From Nocardia sp. NBC_00416 (GTDB lineage: Bacteria; Actinomycetota; Actinomycetes; Mycobacteriales; Mycobacteriaceae), in assembly GCF_036032445.1 (NCBI RefSeq), contig NZ_CP107932.1, forward strand, positions 6,016,501-6,080,500: DNA of 64,000 bases, written 5' to 3'. Shown here in pieces: positions 44,201-50,867 of the stretch (position 1 is its first letter; each line of letters begins with the position of its first letter). The position numbers and the translations under genes were made by a program. The notes under the pieces were generated by a model. That model saw only the letters and a program-made list of their open reading frames with translations, was not told the origin of the DNA and searched no databases.

Positions 44201-44420
44201 CACCCTGGCTGAAATAGCCCGCGCGCTCGTCAAGGATCTCAACAAACACCGTTCCATCGACTGGCTCACCCGCGAACCCGTCCGCGCAAAACTTCGCACC
44301 CGGATCCGCCGCGTCCTCGCCAAATTCGACTATCCGCCCGAGGGTGAACTTGAGGCCCTCGGCCTCGTCCTCAAACAGATGGAGACCTTCGCCCAGAAAT
44401 GGGCCCTTGAGGACAGCTGA
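41199..44420 (+). CDS. hsdR: Type I restriction endonuclease subunit R
   Basis: 1,073 residues, full length. The N-terminal nuclease core is RFDIVLYVNGLPMVVIELKSA (D...ExK near 150-165). The SF2 motor follows with Walker A VVWHTQGAGKSE near 305, DEAH in VIVDEAHRSHYD near 417, and FTGTPI and LMQALARVNRRF further on. The C-terminal helical region binds the M-S core. The subunit translocates DNA and cuts unmodified foreign DNA at a distance. The ATG overlaps the hsdS stop (ATGA), which couples their translation. High GC is restored here, unlike in hsdS. Confidence 0.94.
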   Translation: MTSNTPFGIGDKMTESTWEFLALDELMELSWRCLNGKGIAPGSGYRKSWDDLILHDELRAAIERLNPDLPPSAVDEALRIATDPSSTEAFPENKQAHAHLVSGIRLTYTDDFGAEQTPTVRLVQFTEPAENTYHAVDQVTIMDRDYSRRFDIVLYVNGLPMVVIELKSAADEHATLKDAHAQLATYVAEFPLAFRYNVLCLLSDGITAKYGTTFTPYEHFAPWNVDDEGRRVDTNSPDYDGQDALILALHGLFERERFLSLTANFVNFTTRTKRIAKPHQFFAVTAAVEAIVEASRSTGQAGVVWHTQGAGKSEEMVETAAQVSRHPSLNNPTIVVITDRNDLDDQLYDTFQDSQTLLGQAPRQVATREELRTELANNRVGGIYFTTLQKFGRTKEERDAGKDHPRLSDRRNIVVIVDEAHRSHYDNLDGYARHLRDALPYATFIAFTGTPITRAEANTYEVFGDEIDTYDLKRAVDDEATVRVYHEPRVIDVSLPPDVDPETIDEKANALTAEMDDAERRRAMHYAATMNTIYGAPERIATLADDLIEHWERRRELMRPQIGGPGKAMIVCATREICVRLFDALAERRPTWVNKEVDKGVMKIIYSGDLADPEHLRVHALRKSQQKVIQARAKDPDDELELLIVHSMLLTGYDAPPIHTLYMDRPMKGANLMQALARVNRRFRGKEDGLLVGYAPLTANLTKALAEYSASDREDKTLGAEIDRAITEVKNELDTIKGLLRPSNWEKLLADTTVPEPRRRTLRIVSNYLRSPATPGNQVDPGTKPLSTRFKESATRLDRYYRICASSREIAQRCEDLGNWRRDIAFFSEVRAWMIKLDAADREATGRPVTAEIRLYLQQLAASVVDADDITDLYEQAGIGRVDITDLNESQLRKLAQSDTPHLVIEALRRLIQQKMREVTKHNVIRHDSFAKRLEGLMDNYMRQQLDSAEMIARIAAIAKDILAEARRGERFDPPLNEAELAFYDAVANNDMQKLIKGGDTTLAEIARALVKDLNKHRSIDWLTREPVRAKLRTRIRRVLAKFDYPPEGELEALGLVLKQMETFAQKWALEDS

Positions 44421-44500
44421 CGCTCTCGGAAGACTGAAGCTCCCCCCGGGGGGGCTGTGCTCCTCTGGTAACGCGGCCTGCGCGATCGGTCGTCACGCTA

Positions 44501-44524
44501 GCGGCCCCCGCTGGGGGTTGCCGC
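44501..44524 (+). terminator. Hairpin downstream of hsdR
   Basis: GCGGC-CCCC pairs with GGGG-(GTT)-GCCGC around a short loop, about 80 bp after the hsdR stop. No T-run follows. The bases between hsdR and this hairpin hold only a C/G-rich run (44450-44456 region) and no gene. Confidence 0.4.
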
Positions 44525-44525
44525 C

Positions 44526-44894
44526 TTATCTCATCTCCGGGGGTCCAGGCTTCGGCGCATGCCGGCCAGTATCAGGTGCTCTGCCACCGACTTGAACCGC
44601 ACAGGTGGACCGCACGGCCACCGCTCGTCCGGTTGGACCAGTTCCGGGATGGCTCCGACCGGATGCGGGGTCAATCGAGGAATCCGGTGATCTGTTCGCG
44701 GCTCCGGAACTAACCCGAGCCAAATGTTCGCAGATACCGGTCCTGGAACGCGCTCGTATACGGGTCAAGGCGTCGTCTGGGCCTGCGTCGTAGAGGTGGG
44801 TCAGCACCAAGTACGAACCTGGGGGCAGCATCCCGACCCAACCGCGGACAACGCCGGCCGGATCGTGATCGTTGTTGCGCACAGTGTGAAACAA
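44526..44894 (-). pseudogene. Fragment of a SAM-dependent methyltransferase (DUF574 type)
   Basis: On the minus strand, one frame reads DPAGVVRGWVGMLPPGSYLVLTHLYDAGPDDALTRIRARS, which matches the block DPxxIVxxLRxALxPGSYLVLSH of the DUF574 S-adenosylmethionine methyltransferase family. Further on, a second frame reads SREQITGFLD and a third reads LVQPDERW and LAGMRRS, which match the family C-terminus. The fragment starts abruptly next to the TetR stop codon (44908) and has at least two frame breaks, so it is a 5'-truncated remnant of a gene once about 800 bp long. Confidence 0.6.
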
Positions 44895-44907
44895 AGACCC
44901 GAGCCAC

Positions 44908-45507
44908 TTACGTGCGGAGCAGACCGCCGACGAGGAGCAGTAGCGATTGCTGCGTCTGTGTGCGCGCGGCTTCCTTGTCCGCGGCGTGCGCGACGATGAG
45001 ACCCGCCTCGGAGACGGCGCTCAGCACGAGTTGGGCCAGGACCGGTACGGCGGTGTCGGTGATCAGGCCGGCGTCGCGGGCGCGTTCCAGTTCGGTGGTG
45101 ATGAGGCCGAGCCCGTGGCGGGCCTCGAGTTCGCGCCACGCCTGCCAGCCGAGCACCGCGGGCGCGTCGAACAGCGCGATCTGGACCATTTCCGGCCGCT
45201 GGCATATCTCGAGGAAGGCGTTCAGGCTGACGGCCGTCGCGGTGAGGATGTCCGCGGGATCCACCGCTTGCAGAGCGCGCTCGATTTCGGCGGTGATCTC
45301 GGTTTCGAGCTGTTCCAGCACTGCCAGGAACAGGCCGCGTTTGTCGCCGTAGTGATGTTGCAACGCACCCCTGGTGACCCCGGCCTCGATCACCAACTGC
45401 TCCGCGGAGGTGCCCGCGAACCCGCGCTCGGTGAACAGCCGGCGTCCGGCTTGTTCGAGCGCGGTCCGGGTCGTTCGGGAGCGATCCTCCTGGCTACGGC
45501 GTGGCAT
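44908..45507 (-). CDS. TetR/AcrR family transcriptional regulator
   Basis: 199 residues. The N-terminal HTH is clear: ALEQAGRRLFTERGFAGTSAEQLVIEAGVTRGALQHHYGDKRGLF. The C-terminal ligand domain is of the type found in many actinobacterial efflux and hydrolase regulators. Its ATG at 45507 lies inside the last codons of the hydrolase gene (14-bp overlap), so it is translated with that gene. The inverted repeat before the hydrolase (46392-46412) is its likely operator, which would make this an autoregulated pair. Confidence 0.9.
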   Translation of the reverse strand: MPRRSQEDRSRTTRTALEQAGRRLFTERGFAGTSAEQLVIEAGVTRGALQHHYGDKRGLFLAVLEQLETEITAEIERALQAVDPADILTATAVSLNAFLEICQRPEMVQIALFDAPAVLGWQAWRELEARHGLGLITTELERARDAGLITDTAVPVLAQLVLSAVSEAGLIVAHAADKEAARTQTQQSLLLLVGGLLRT

Positions 45508-46360
45508 GCAGCCGAGTGAACTCCAGAATCCGCTGGGTGAGCAACTCGGGCTGGTCCTCCGGGATCAATGTGTAGGAATCGTCGATCAGCTCGAGGGCGG
45601 CGTCGGGTAGATCGCGGACGAGTCGTTCGGCGAACGACACCGGGAACAATTTGTCCTCCCGGGCCCACACGGCCAGCACCGGCACGGTCACCGAGGCGAA
45701 TCGGGTTGCGGCGTCCAGGGTGTAGCGGCGATGCGCGTGCAGCAGGAAACGCCGCAGATCGGCGCGGATGGCGGCCGAGTCGCGGCTGGGCCGTAGATAG
45801 GAGTCGACCGTCGCGGCCGGGACCGGGCGTTTGGACAACCAGCCCAGCGCGATCGGTAGCCGCTGAATCACGCGGTAGCGCAGCAGTTCGGTCATGAGCC
45901 GGGCCGACCCGCGGAAACGGGCGAACTGTGGCAGCAGGGTGAACGGCTGCGGCAGGAAGCTCTCGTAGGAGTCCGCCGCGGCGAGTACGACGCGGCCGAT
46001 CCGTTGCGGGTTGCGGGCGAGCAGTACCTGGGTGATCGCGCCGCCGGTGTCGTTGGCGACGATCGTGACATCGGTGAGGCCGAGGTGCTCGAGGAATTCG
46101 GCGATGAGGTCGGCTACCCCGGTCGGAGTGAGATCCGCGTCCGGCACCGGGATCGAATGTGAACCGAGCGGCCAGTCCGGGGCGAGGCAGCGGTAACCGG
46201 CCGCGGCCACCGCGGGGACCACATGCCGCCACAGATCCGCGTTGACGAGCAGTCCGTGCACGAAGACCACCGGTGGGCCGCTCCCGGTGTCGCGGTACCG
46301 GATGGTGGCGCCGGTCAGTTCCGCGACCTCGCTGCGGCCGAGCTCGTTGCTGTTCGACAT
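45494..46360 (-). CDS. Alpha/beta hydrolase with Asp nucleophile (dehalogenase/epoxide-hydrolase-like)
   Basis: 288 residues. GPPVVFVHGLLVNADLWRHV is the oxyanion HG loop. The nucleophile elbow reads VANDTGGAITQ, with Asp where lipases have Ser, as in haloalkane dehalogenases and epoxide hydrolases. VLAVWAREDKLFP carries the acid, but the His near the C-terminus is not obvious (the usual HF is SYTLIPEDQP), so its activity is uncertain. The ATG at 46360 follows GGGAGG at 4 nt. It forms an operon with the overlapping TetR gene. Confidence 0.85.
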   Translation of the reverse strand: MSNSNELGRSEVAELTGATIRYRDTGSGPPVVFVHGLLVNADLWRHVVPAVAAAGYRCLAPDWPLGSHSIPVPDADLTPTGVADLIAEFLEHLGLTDVTIVANDTGGAITQVLLARNPQRIGRVVLAAADSYESFLPQPFTLLPQFARFRGSARLMTELLRYRVIQRLPIALGWLSKRPVPAATVDSYLRPSRDSAAIRADLRRFLLHAHRRYTLDAATRFASVTVPVLAVWAREDKLFPVSFAERLVRDLPDAALELIDDSYTLIPEDQPELLTQRILEFTRLHATP

Positions 46361-46391
46361 TGTTCCTCCCTGGTCGATTTCTCCAATACTT

Positions 46392-46412
46392 ACATACATT
46401 CGGCATGCATGT
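46392..46412 (-). promoter_or_regulatory. Probable TetR operator upstream of the hydrolase gene
   Basis: ACATACAT (46392-46399) and ATGCATGT (46405-46412) pair at 7 of 8 positions around a 5-bp spacer, 32 bp before the hydrolase start codon. Confidence 0.6.
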
Positions 46413-46750
46413 CTATGGGTGAGTTGTACCGTTCGTTGTCCTATCTCTGAGCGGACCGGGACAAGAGGGATCGGCGGAAGGGATGCAGGCTCGCGCCGAC
46501 GGGTGGTCAGCGCTATCGCGCGCCCGGACTCTGCGCCGGACGACGGCGGTGTGCTCCGTCGCGGCGGATGGTTCCGGGGCGACCGGTCGCGCACGCGGTA
46601 TCGACGCAATCCCGCGATTGCCGAGTCCCGACCTGGGCTCCAGGTCCGGGGAACGACCTGCCGGGGCTGACGATCTGGCTCCGGACCGACAGCGGCAGCC
46701 GTTGTGGCGTAGTCGAATTGGTTCCCGGCGCTGAACAGAGGTGACCGGGC
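46413..46750. other. Intergenic region without a supported gene
   Basis: 338 bases between the TetR operator and a small membrane protein gene. Reading frames here do not resemble any family, and I see no repeats or hairpins of note. Confidence 0.5.
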
Positions 46751-47191
46751 GTGGCGGGCTCGTCGTCGTTTAGTATCGCGGCTGTGAGGCATATCGCGCG
46801 GGCACCGGAGTTGGTGCGGCTGCTCGTGCTGGTGCTCGCCGTGATGGCGCTGACGCTCGAGATCCGCGACGGCCAGGCCCTGGACCCACGTGGGGCGGCG
46901 CAGGTCTCGATTCTGTCCGCTCCCGCCGCGTTGCCGGATTCGGTCATTGCCGAAGGCGAACCGTCGGCGGAGTCGAACGCGTCCATCGTGCATCGTCTCG
47001 CCGCCGGTGTTCGCGCGCCCGCGCTGCGCCCGCGGGTGGACGATATCTGGTTGGTGGCGCTGTTCCTCGCCGGTCTCCTGGTGGGGCTGCTCGGGCTACC
47101 GGGGTGGCGGCCGCGTGTGCCCCTGCCGGCAGGTGGGGCAGCGCCCACCGGGGGAGAAATTCTGCTGAGCATCTGCGTCTGCCGACGGTGA
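46751..47191 (+). CDS. Small predicted membrane protein of unknown function
   Basis: 146 residues starting at a GTG (46751), with GAGG about 11 nt upstream. Two hydrophobic stretches are visible: LVRLLVLVLAVMALTLEI (about 22-40) and DIWLVALFLAGLLVGLLGLPGW (about 97-118), separated by an Ala/Pro-rich polar loop. A two-helix membrane protein is therefore likely. I recognise no family. The frame keeps G/C at third positions through most of its length, which supports coding. It stands alone on the plus strand. Confidence 0.5.
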   Translation: MAGSSSFSIAAVRHIARAPELVRLLVLVLAVMALTLEIRDGQALDPRGAAQVSILSAPAALPDSVIAEGEPSAESNASIVHRLAAGVRAPALRPRVDDIWLVALFLAGLLVGLLGLPGWRPRVPLPAGGAAPTGGEILLSICVCRR

Positions 47192-47731
47192 TGGGCGGCC
47201 GTCGTGTCGACGGGCGCCGACCTCGATCGGTAGCTGTCCCGACCGAGGTCGCGGAGCGCGGAACCGGTTCGCTAGCGCGATGATCCGGCATTCGAGCGTC
47301 GAGTCGTCACTCGCCGCTGCCTGATACTCCCGGGGCCGGGCACCGGAGTCGTGCCCGCGCCGTCACGGCCTGTTCGCCGTTCACCGATCGATTCACCGTC
47401 GAGTGAGCCGCTTCCCGGGCATCGCTGATCACGCCCACCGCCCGCAATTCGAGGCGGTTCTGTTCGCGGCGCCGGAACTCCGCGCCCACCCATCCGGTTG
47501 ACGTCGTCGACGCATCCGGTTGACGTCGTCGACGCATCCGGAAAAGAGCGTTCGTCCGGCGTCGGAATTCGCAGAAAGGACGCACCGAACCGAACAAGTG
47601 CACAGATACGTAGAGTTCGAAGCGCTGAATGCAGCGAGTCGAATCTCTTCCAGAAATGTGTCGCCCGCATCCCGTGGGTGACGAATGTTCGAGTTACGCA
47701 GAGCTATCGAATTCCGTAAAGGAGCATTTCC
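47192..47731. other. 540-bp intergenic region with a tandem repeat
   Basis: No supported gene. The only marked structure is the 22-bp tandem repeat at 47491-47534. The last 60 bases are AT-richer and hold the ribosome site (AAAGGAG) for the secreted protein that follows. Confidence 0.5.
47491..47534 (+). repeat. Two perfect 22-bp tandem repeats
   Basis: The unit starts CATCCGGTTGACG and is repeated exactly (47491-47512, 47513-47534), followed by a partial third CATCCGG. Each unit contains GACGTC and CGTCGACG palindromes. Confidence 0.85.
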
Positions 47732-48064
47732 GTGAGACTTCATTTCCCGCTGATCGCCGCCGCCACGCTCGGCTGTCTCGGTCTCGGCGCCGGGCCGGCC
47801 GCCGCGCTGTCGGTGGAGCCGTCGTCCCAGGCGGTCACCGTGAACTTCACCGATGTGGAGGCGCGGGCGATCGCCGTCCTGAATCTCGGGCCGGTCCTGG
47901 GGGCGATTCCGCCCAATTTCACGGCGGAGGCCAAGCAGCGCCTCGGCGAGAACATCGCCGAGTACGCCGAGCGGGCCGCCGCGACACCGGGCTCGACGCT
48001 GTCGGTCATCATCGATGAACCGATCGCCGCGCCCGCGGGCGTCGGGGTGACCGTCACTCGCTGA
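47732..48064 (+). CDS. Small secreted protein of unknown function
   Basis: 110 residues from a GTG at 47732, with AAAGGAG upstream. The first 25 residues (MRLHFPLIAAATLGCLGLGAGPAAA) are a signal peptide with an AxA cleavage site. The mature part is about 85 residues, has no Cys, and is predicted to mix strands and a helix (FTAEAKQRLGENIAEYAERAA). I know no function. It stands alone, closed by hairpins shared with the convergent TetR gene. Confidence 0.7.
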   Translation: MRLHFPLIAAATLGCLGLGAGPAAALSVEPSSQAVTVNFTDVEARAIAVLNLGPVLGAIPPNFTAEAKQRLGENIAEYAERAAATPGSTLSVIIDEPIAAPAGVGVTVTR

Positions 48065-48080
48065 TCCGCTGGATCGGGTC

Positions 48081-48142
48081 ACCGCTCGACCGGCGAAATC
48101 GATTGTCGCGGGTCGAGCGGTGCCGAGCGGACCCGCTCGGCA
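48081..48142. terminator. Two adjoining hairpins between convergent genes
   Basis: Arms 48081-48091 and 48111-48121 are a perfect 11-bp pair. Arms 48121-48129 and 48134-48142 are a perfect 9-bp pair with a GACC loop. They share one base, so both can form almost side by side. Confidence 0.6.
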
Positions 48143-48286
48143 CTTCCCTCGCTCGGACCCGGAGCGAGATCATCGTGAACGGATGTCCGCCCAGCTCGGA
48201 CCCCTGTGGGTTTCGCGGCGATCCAGGTGCGTCGTCGATCGAGCGCTCGACGAGTTCGGCGAGTTCGAAATCCCGCCGCGGTGCGG

Positions 48287-48883
48287 TCAGGCGGGATCTG
48301 CCCGGCCGGTGGCGGCGAGCAGGGAAAGCGCGGCGTCACATGTCTGCTCGCGGACCTGGTCCGGGCCCTGGTAGGCGGCCAGGGTCGTCGCGCCTTCCAT
48401 CAGGATGAGCAACTGGCGGCCCAATACGTCGGGGTGGGCAGAACCGGCCCGGGCGGCGATATCGATGAACAACTCCAGGCAGCGGTCCAGATGCCGCGCC
48501 GTGATTGCGCGCACCGCGTGGTCGTAGTGCTGGGACGCGGCATTGACCATCGCGCAACCGCGGAACGCGGGCTCGCGGTACCACTCACCCAGTGCCCGGA
48601 AAACCGCGGTCAGGCGCGCGGCCGGATCCTCGCCGGCCGCGGCGGCCGCCTCGGTCAGCCAGGTGACGACCTTGTCGCTGCGGGCCTCCAGCACGGCCCG
48701 GACGAGCCCGTCCTTGGTGCCGAAATGCCGATACAGCGTCTCTTTCGAAATGCCCAGCCGCGTCGAGAGTTCGGCTACGCCGACGCCGTCGATCCCGCGG
48801 GCGTAGAGCAGGGGGGTCGCGGCTTCGATCACGGCGGCACGGGTACGGGCCGGGTCGATCGTGGAGCCCTTGGCTACTGGCAT
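48287..48883 (-). CDS. TetR family regulator, divergent from an MFS exporter
   Basis: About 198 residues. The N-terminal HTH is ARTRAAVIEAATPLLYARGIDGVGVAELSTRLGISKETLYRHFGTKDGLV. The C-terminal domain (ALGEWYREPAFRGCAMVNAASQ) resembles regulators of small-molecule exporters. Neither possible ATG (48883, or 48910 in the operator repeat) has a ribosome site, so a leaderless message is likely; I use 48883. It faces the MFS gene across a 75-bp region full of GTTC/GAAC half-sites, the usual layout for a repressor controlling a divergent pump. Confidence 0.88.
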   Translation of the reverse strand: MPVAKGSTIDPARTRAAVIEAATPLLYARGIDGVGVAELSTRLGISKETLYRHFGTKDGLVRAVLEARSDKVVTWLTEAAAAAGEDPAARLTAVFRALGEWYREPAFRGCAMVNAASQHYDHAVRAITARHLDRCLELFIDIAARAGSAHPDVLGRQLLILMEGATTLAAYQGPDQVREQTCDAALSLLAATGRADPA

Positions 48884-48900
48884 GGAATAGATGGTACCGA

Positions 48901-48947
48901 TTGGTTCCATGAACTGCTATCGTTCGATAGAACTGATCGGTTCCATC
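48901..48947. promoter_or_regulatory. Operator region between tetR and the MFS gene
   Basis: The region contains CTATCG-TT-CGATAG (48917-48930), two direct copies of (T)(T/C)GGTTCCAT (48901-48910 and 48937-48946), and the palindrome GAAC-TGATCG-GTTC near 48931-48942. Probable TetR binding sites cover both promoters. Confidence 0.65.
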
Positions 48948-48957
48948 TAGGAGTGTC

Positions 48958-50247
48958 ATGGCGAGTGCCGGTGTAACTGCGGTGGCGCGGCCGATTCCGC
49001 AGGCCGTGTGCCTGGCCTTCGGCACGGTTTCGGCACTGGGGTTGGGCAGGTTCGCCTATGGACTGCTGCTACCTGTCATGCGAGAGGATCTCGGGTGGAG
49101 CCTGAGCGCGGCGGGGGTGCTCGCCACCGCCAACGGCTTCGGGTACCTGATCGGGGCGCTGGCCACCACCCGGGTCGCGCGGCGGATCGGCTCCGCGCGA
49201 ACCTTCCGGTGGGGAATGGTCCTCACCGCCGTCTCGCTCGCCGCCACCGGTGTCAGCGGCGACTATCGGTTCCTCCTCGCCCTACGCGCCGTCGCCGGGA
49301 TATCCGGCGCGGCCGTCTTCATCAGCGGCGGGGTGATCGCCGCGCGGATGGCGGCGCGCGCGGCATCCGGATCCCCGATCACCGTGTATTTCGCGGGTAC
49401 CGGGCTGGGCATCGTCCTGAGCGGTGTCGCACTGCCGATGCTGGGTGACCATTGGCAAACGGCGTGGTTCGGCTCGGGCGTCGCCGCGGGCCTGGCGGCG
49501 GCGATCTCCTGGCATGCCGCCCGCGACGACGAGACGATTTCGCCCCGGTCGGGCCGGGCGCGCCTGCGCCCGCTGCGCCCGACGGTGCTGGCCTACCTCT
49601 TGTTCGCGGCCGGTTACATCACCTACATAACCTTCCTCTCCGCGCACCTCGCCGCGCATGCCGCCGGAACAGTGCAAGTCGTGATCGCCTGGGCGACAAT
49701 GGGTCTCGCAGTGCTGGCCGGCCCGATCATCTGGAGCCGGCCGATATCCCGCCGACCGCTCGACCGGGTGCTCGCTCTCGTACTCGCTCTCCTCGCGGGC
49801 AGCGCGGCGCTGGCGCTCTGGTCCGCGGCCGTTCCGGCGATGTTGGCCTCGGCGGCCGTCTACGGGGCGACCTTCATGACTGTTCCCGCGCTGGTCACCG
49901 CCCTCGTCAAGAACAACACGCCGCCCGCCGACTGGACCGCCACACTGGCCGCCTGCACCACCGTTTTCGCCGCCGGGCAGACCGTGGGCCCCTGGCTCGC
50001 CGGCCTGCTCGCCGACCACACCGCTACCACCGCGCCGCTGCTCTGGACCGTGCTCCTGTGCGCGACCGGGTCGGTGATCGCGACAGCGCAATCGATTCCC
50101 GCTCACAGCGACGAGGAGAACGACCATGACGACCTTCGTACTGATTCCCGGTATGTGCCACGGTGGCTGGTGCTTCGAGGAAATCACCGAGCGCCTGCGC
50201 GGGCACGGTCACCGCGTAGTGCCGCTGACGCTGACCGGGGTCGGTGA
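48958..50247 (+). CDS. MFS transporter (YbfB/YjiJ-like)
   Basis: 429 residues with about 12 hydrophobic segments. FGTVSALGLGRFAYGLLLPVMREDLGWSLSAAGVLATANGFGYLIGAL is typical of the YbfB/YjiJ-like group. TAGGAG precedes the ATG at 48958. The last 40 or so residues are polar and basic and overlap the next gene by 122 bp; normal members end about where the next gene starts (near 50126). The stop may have been lost by a small frameshift, or the overlap may be real. It is probably a drug or metabolite exporter under the divergent TetR regulator. Confidence 0.82.
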   Translation: MASAGVTAVARPIPQAVCLAFGTVSALGLGRFAYGLLLPVMREDLGWSLSAAGVLATANGFGYLIGALATTRVARRIGSARTFRWGMVLTAVSLAATGVSGDYRFLLALRAVAGISGAAVFISGGVIAARMAARAASGSPITVYFAGTGLGIVLSGVALPMLGDHWQTAWFGSGVAAGLAAAISWHAARDDETISPRSGRARLRPLRPTVLAYLLFAAGYITYITFLSAHLAAHAAGTVQVVIAWATMGLAVLAGPIIWSRPISRRPLDRVLALVLALLAGSAALALWSAAVPAMLASAAVYGATFMTVPALVTALVKNNTPPADWTATLAACTTVFAAGQTVGPWLAGLLADHTATTAPLLWTVLLCATGSVIATAQSIPAHSDEENDHDDLRTDSRYVPRWLVLRGNHRAPARARSPRSAADADRGR

Positions 50248-50833
50248 GCGCAGCCACCTCCGGCACGCCGGAGCGAACCTGGACACCCATATCGAAGACG
50301 TCACCGCCGTGCTGTCCGCGGAGAACATCCACGACGCCGTGCTGGTCGGCCACAGCTACGGCGGGATGGTGATCACGGGCGCCGCCGATCGCGCACCGGA
50401 CCGCGTGAAATCGCTGATCTATGTCGACGCGATGGTCCCCGGGAACGGCGAGTCCTGCTGGGACCTCGCTTCCGAACAGGAGCATCGCTGGTACCTCGAC
50501 GTCGTGGAATCCGGCGATGCCATTCGCCCGCTCCCGTTCTTCGATCCCCGCGCCACCTCCCACCCGCTCGCTTCGGTGCTCCAGCCCCTGCGGCTGGCCG
50601 GCGACCTCGCCCATATCCGTGACCGGACCTATGTGTACGCCGCCGGTTGGGCGACACCGTCCCCTTTCACCGCGGCCTATGAACGGCTGCGCGCGGACCC
50701 CGGCTGGACCACCCACGCCTTGGCGGGAGGCCACAATCTGATGCGCGACGCGCCGGCGGAGCTACTGCGGATCCTGCTCGAGGCGGCCGATCTCGGCACC
50801 GGAGCGCGGCAGCACGCCGACCCGGTGCGGTGA
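50126..50833 (+). CDS. Alpha/beta fold esterase-like hydrolase
   Basis: 235 residues. MTTFVLIPGMCHGGWCFEEI is the oxyanion region of the salicylate-esterase/hydroxynitrile-lyase-like group, VLVGHSYGGMVI carries the nucleophile Ser, and ALAGGHNLMRDAP carries the His. It is common in actinobacterial antibiotic-modifying contexts, but its substrate is unknown. GAGGAG precedes the ATG. It overlaps the MFS gene on the same strand, so exporter and hydrolase are co-expressed, probably as a detoxification pair under the TetR regulator. Confidence 0.85.
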   Translation: MTTFVLIPGMCHGGWCFEEITERLRGHGHRVVPLTLTGVGERSHLRHAGANLDTHIEDVTAVLSAENIHDAVLVGHSYGGMVITGAADRAPDRVKSLIYVDAMVPGNGESCWDLASEQEHRWYLDVVESGDAIRPLPFFDPRATSHPLASVLQPLRLAGDLAHIRDRTYVYAAGWATPSPFTAAYERLRADPGWTTHALAGGHNLMRDAPAELLRILLEAADLGTGARQHADPVR

Positions 50834-50867
50834 GGTCCGGTTCGCGGGCGCTCGCGGCCCCCGCCGG

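Noticed and set aside
30663..44420. BREX or DISARM system
   Set aside because: No PglZ, BrxC/PglY, PglX or DrmABC-type proteins are visible; the methylases belong to a type I operon.
44560..44610. Minus-strand words GGTTCAAGTC and GCAGAGCACC that look like tRNA T- and D-arms
   Set aside because: Order and spacing do not allow a cloverleaf, and no acceptor stem is present; the stretch is better explained as the tail of the DUF574 remnant.
46361..46750. Additional gene upstream of the hydrolase (the frame continues upstream of 46360)
   Set aside because: The extension has no family features, and the GGGAGG site with the conserved hydrolase start places initiation at 46360.
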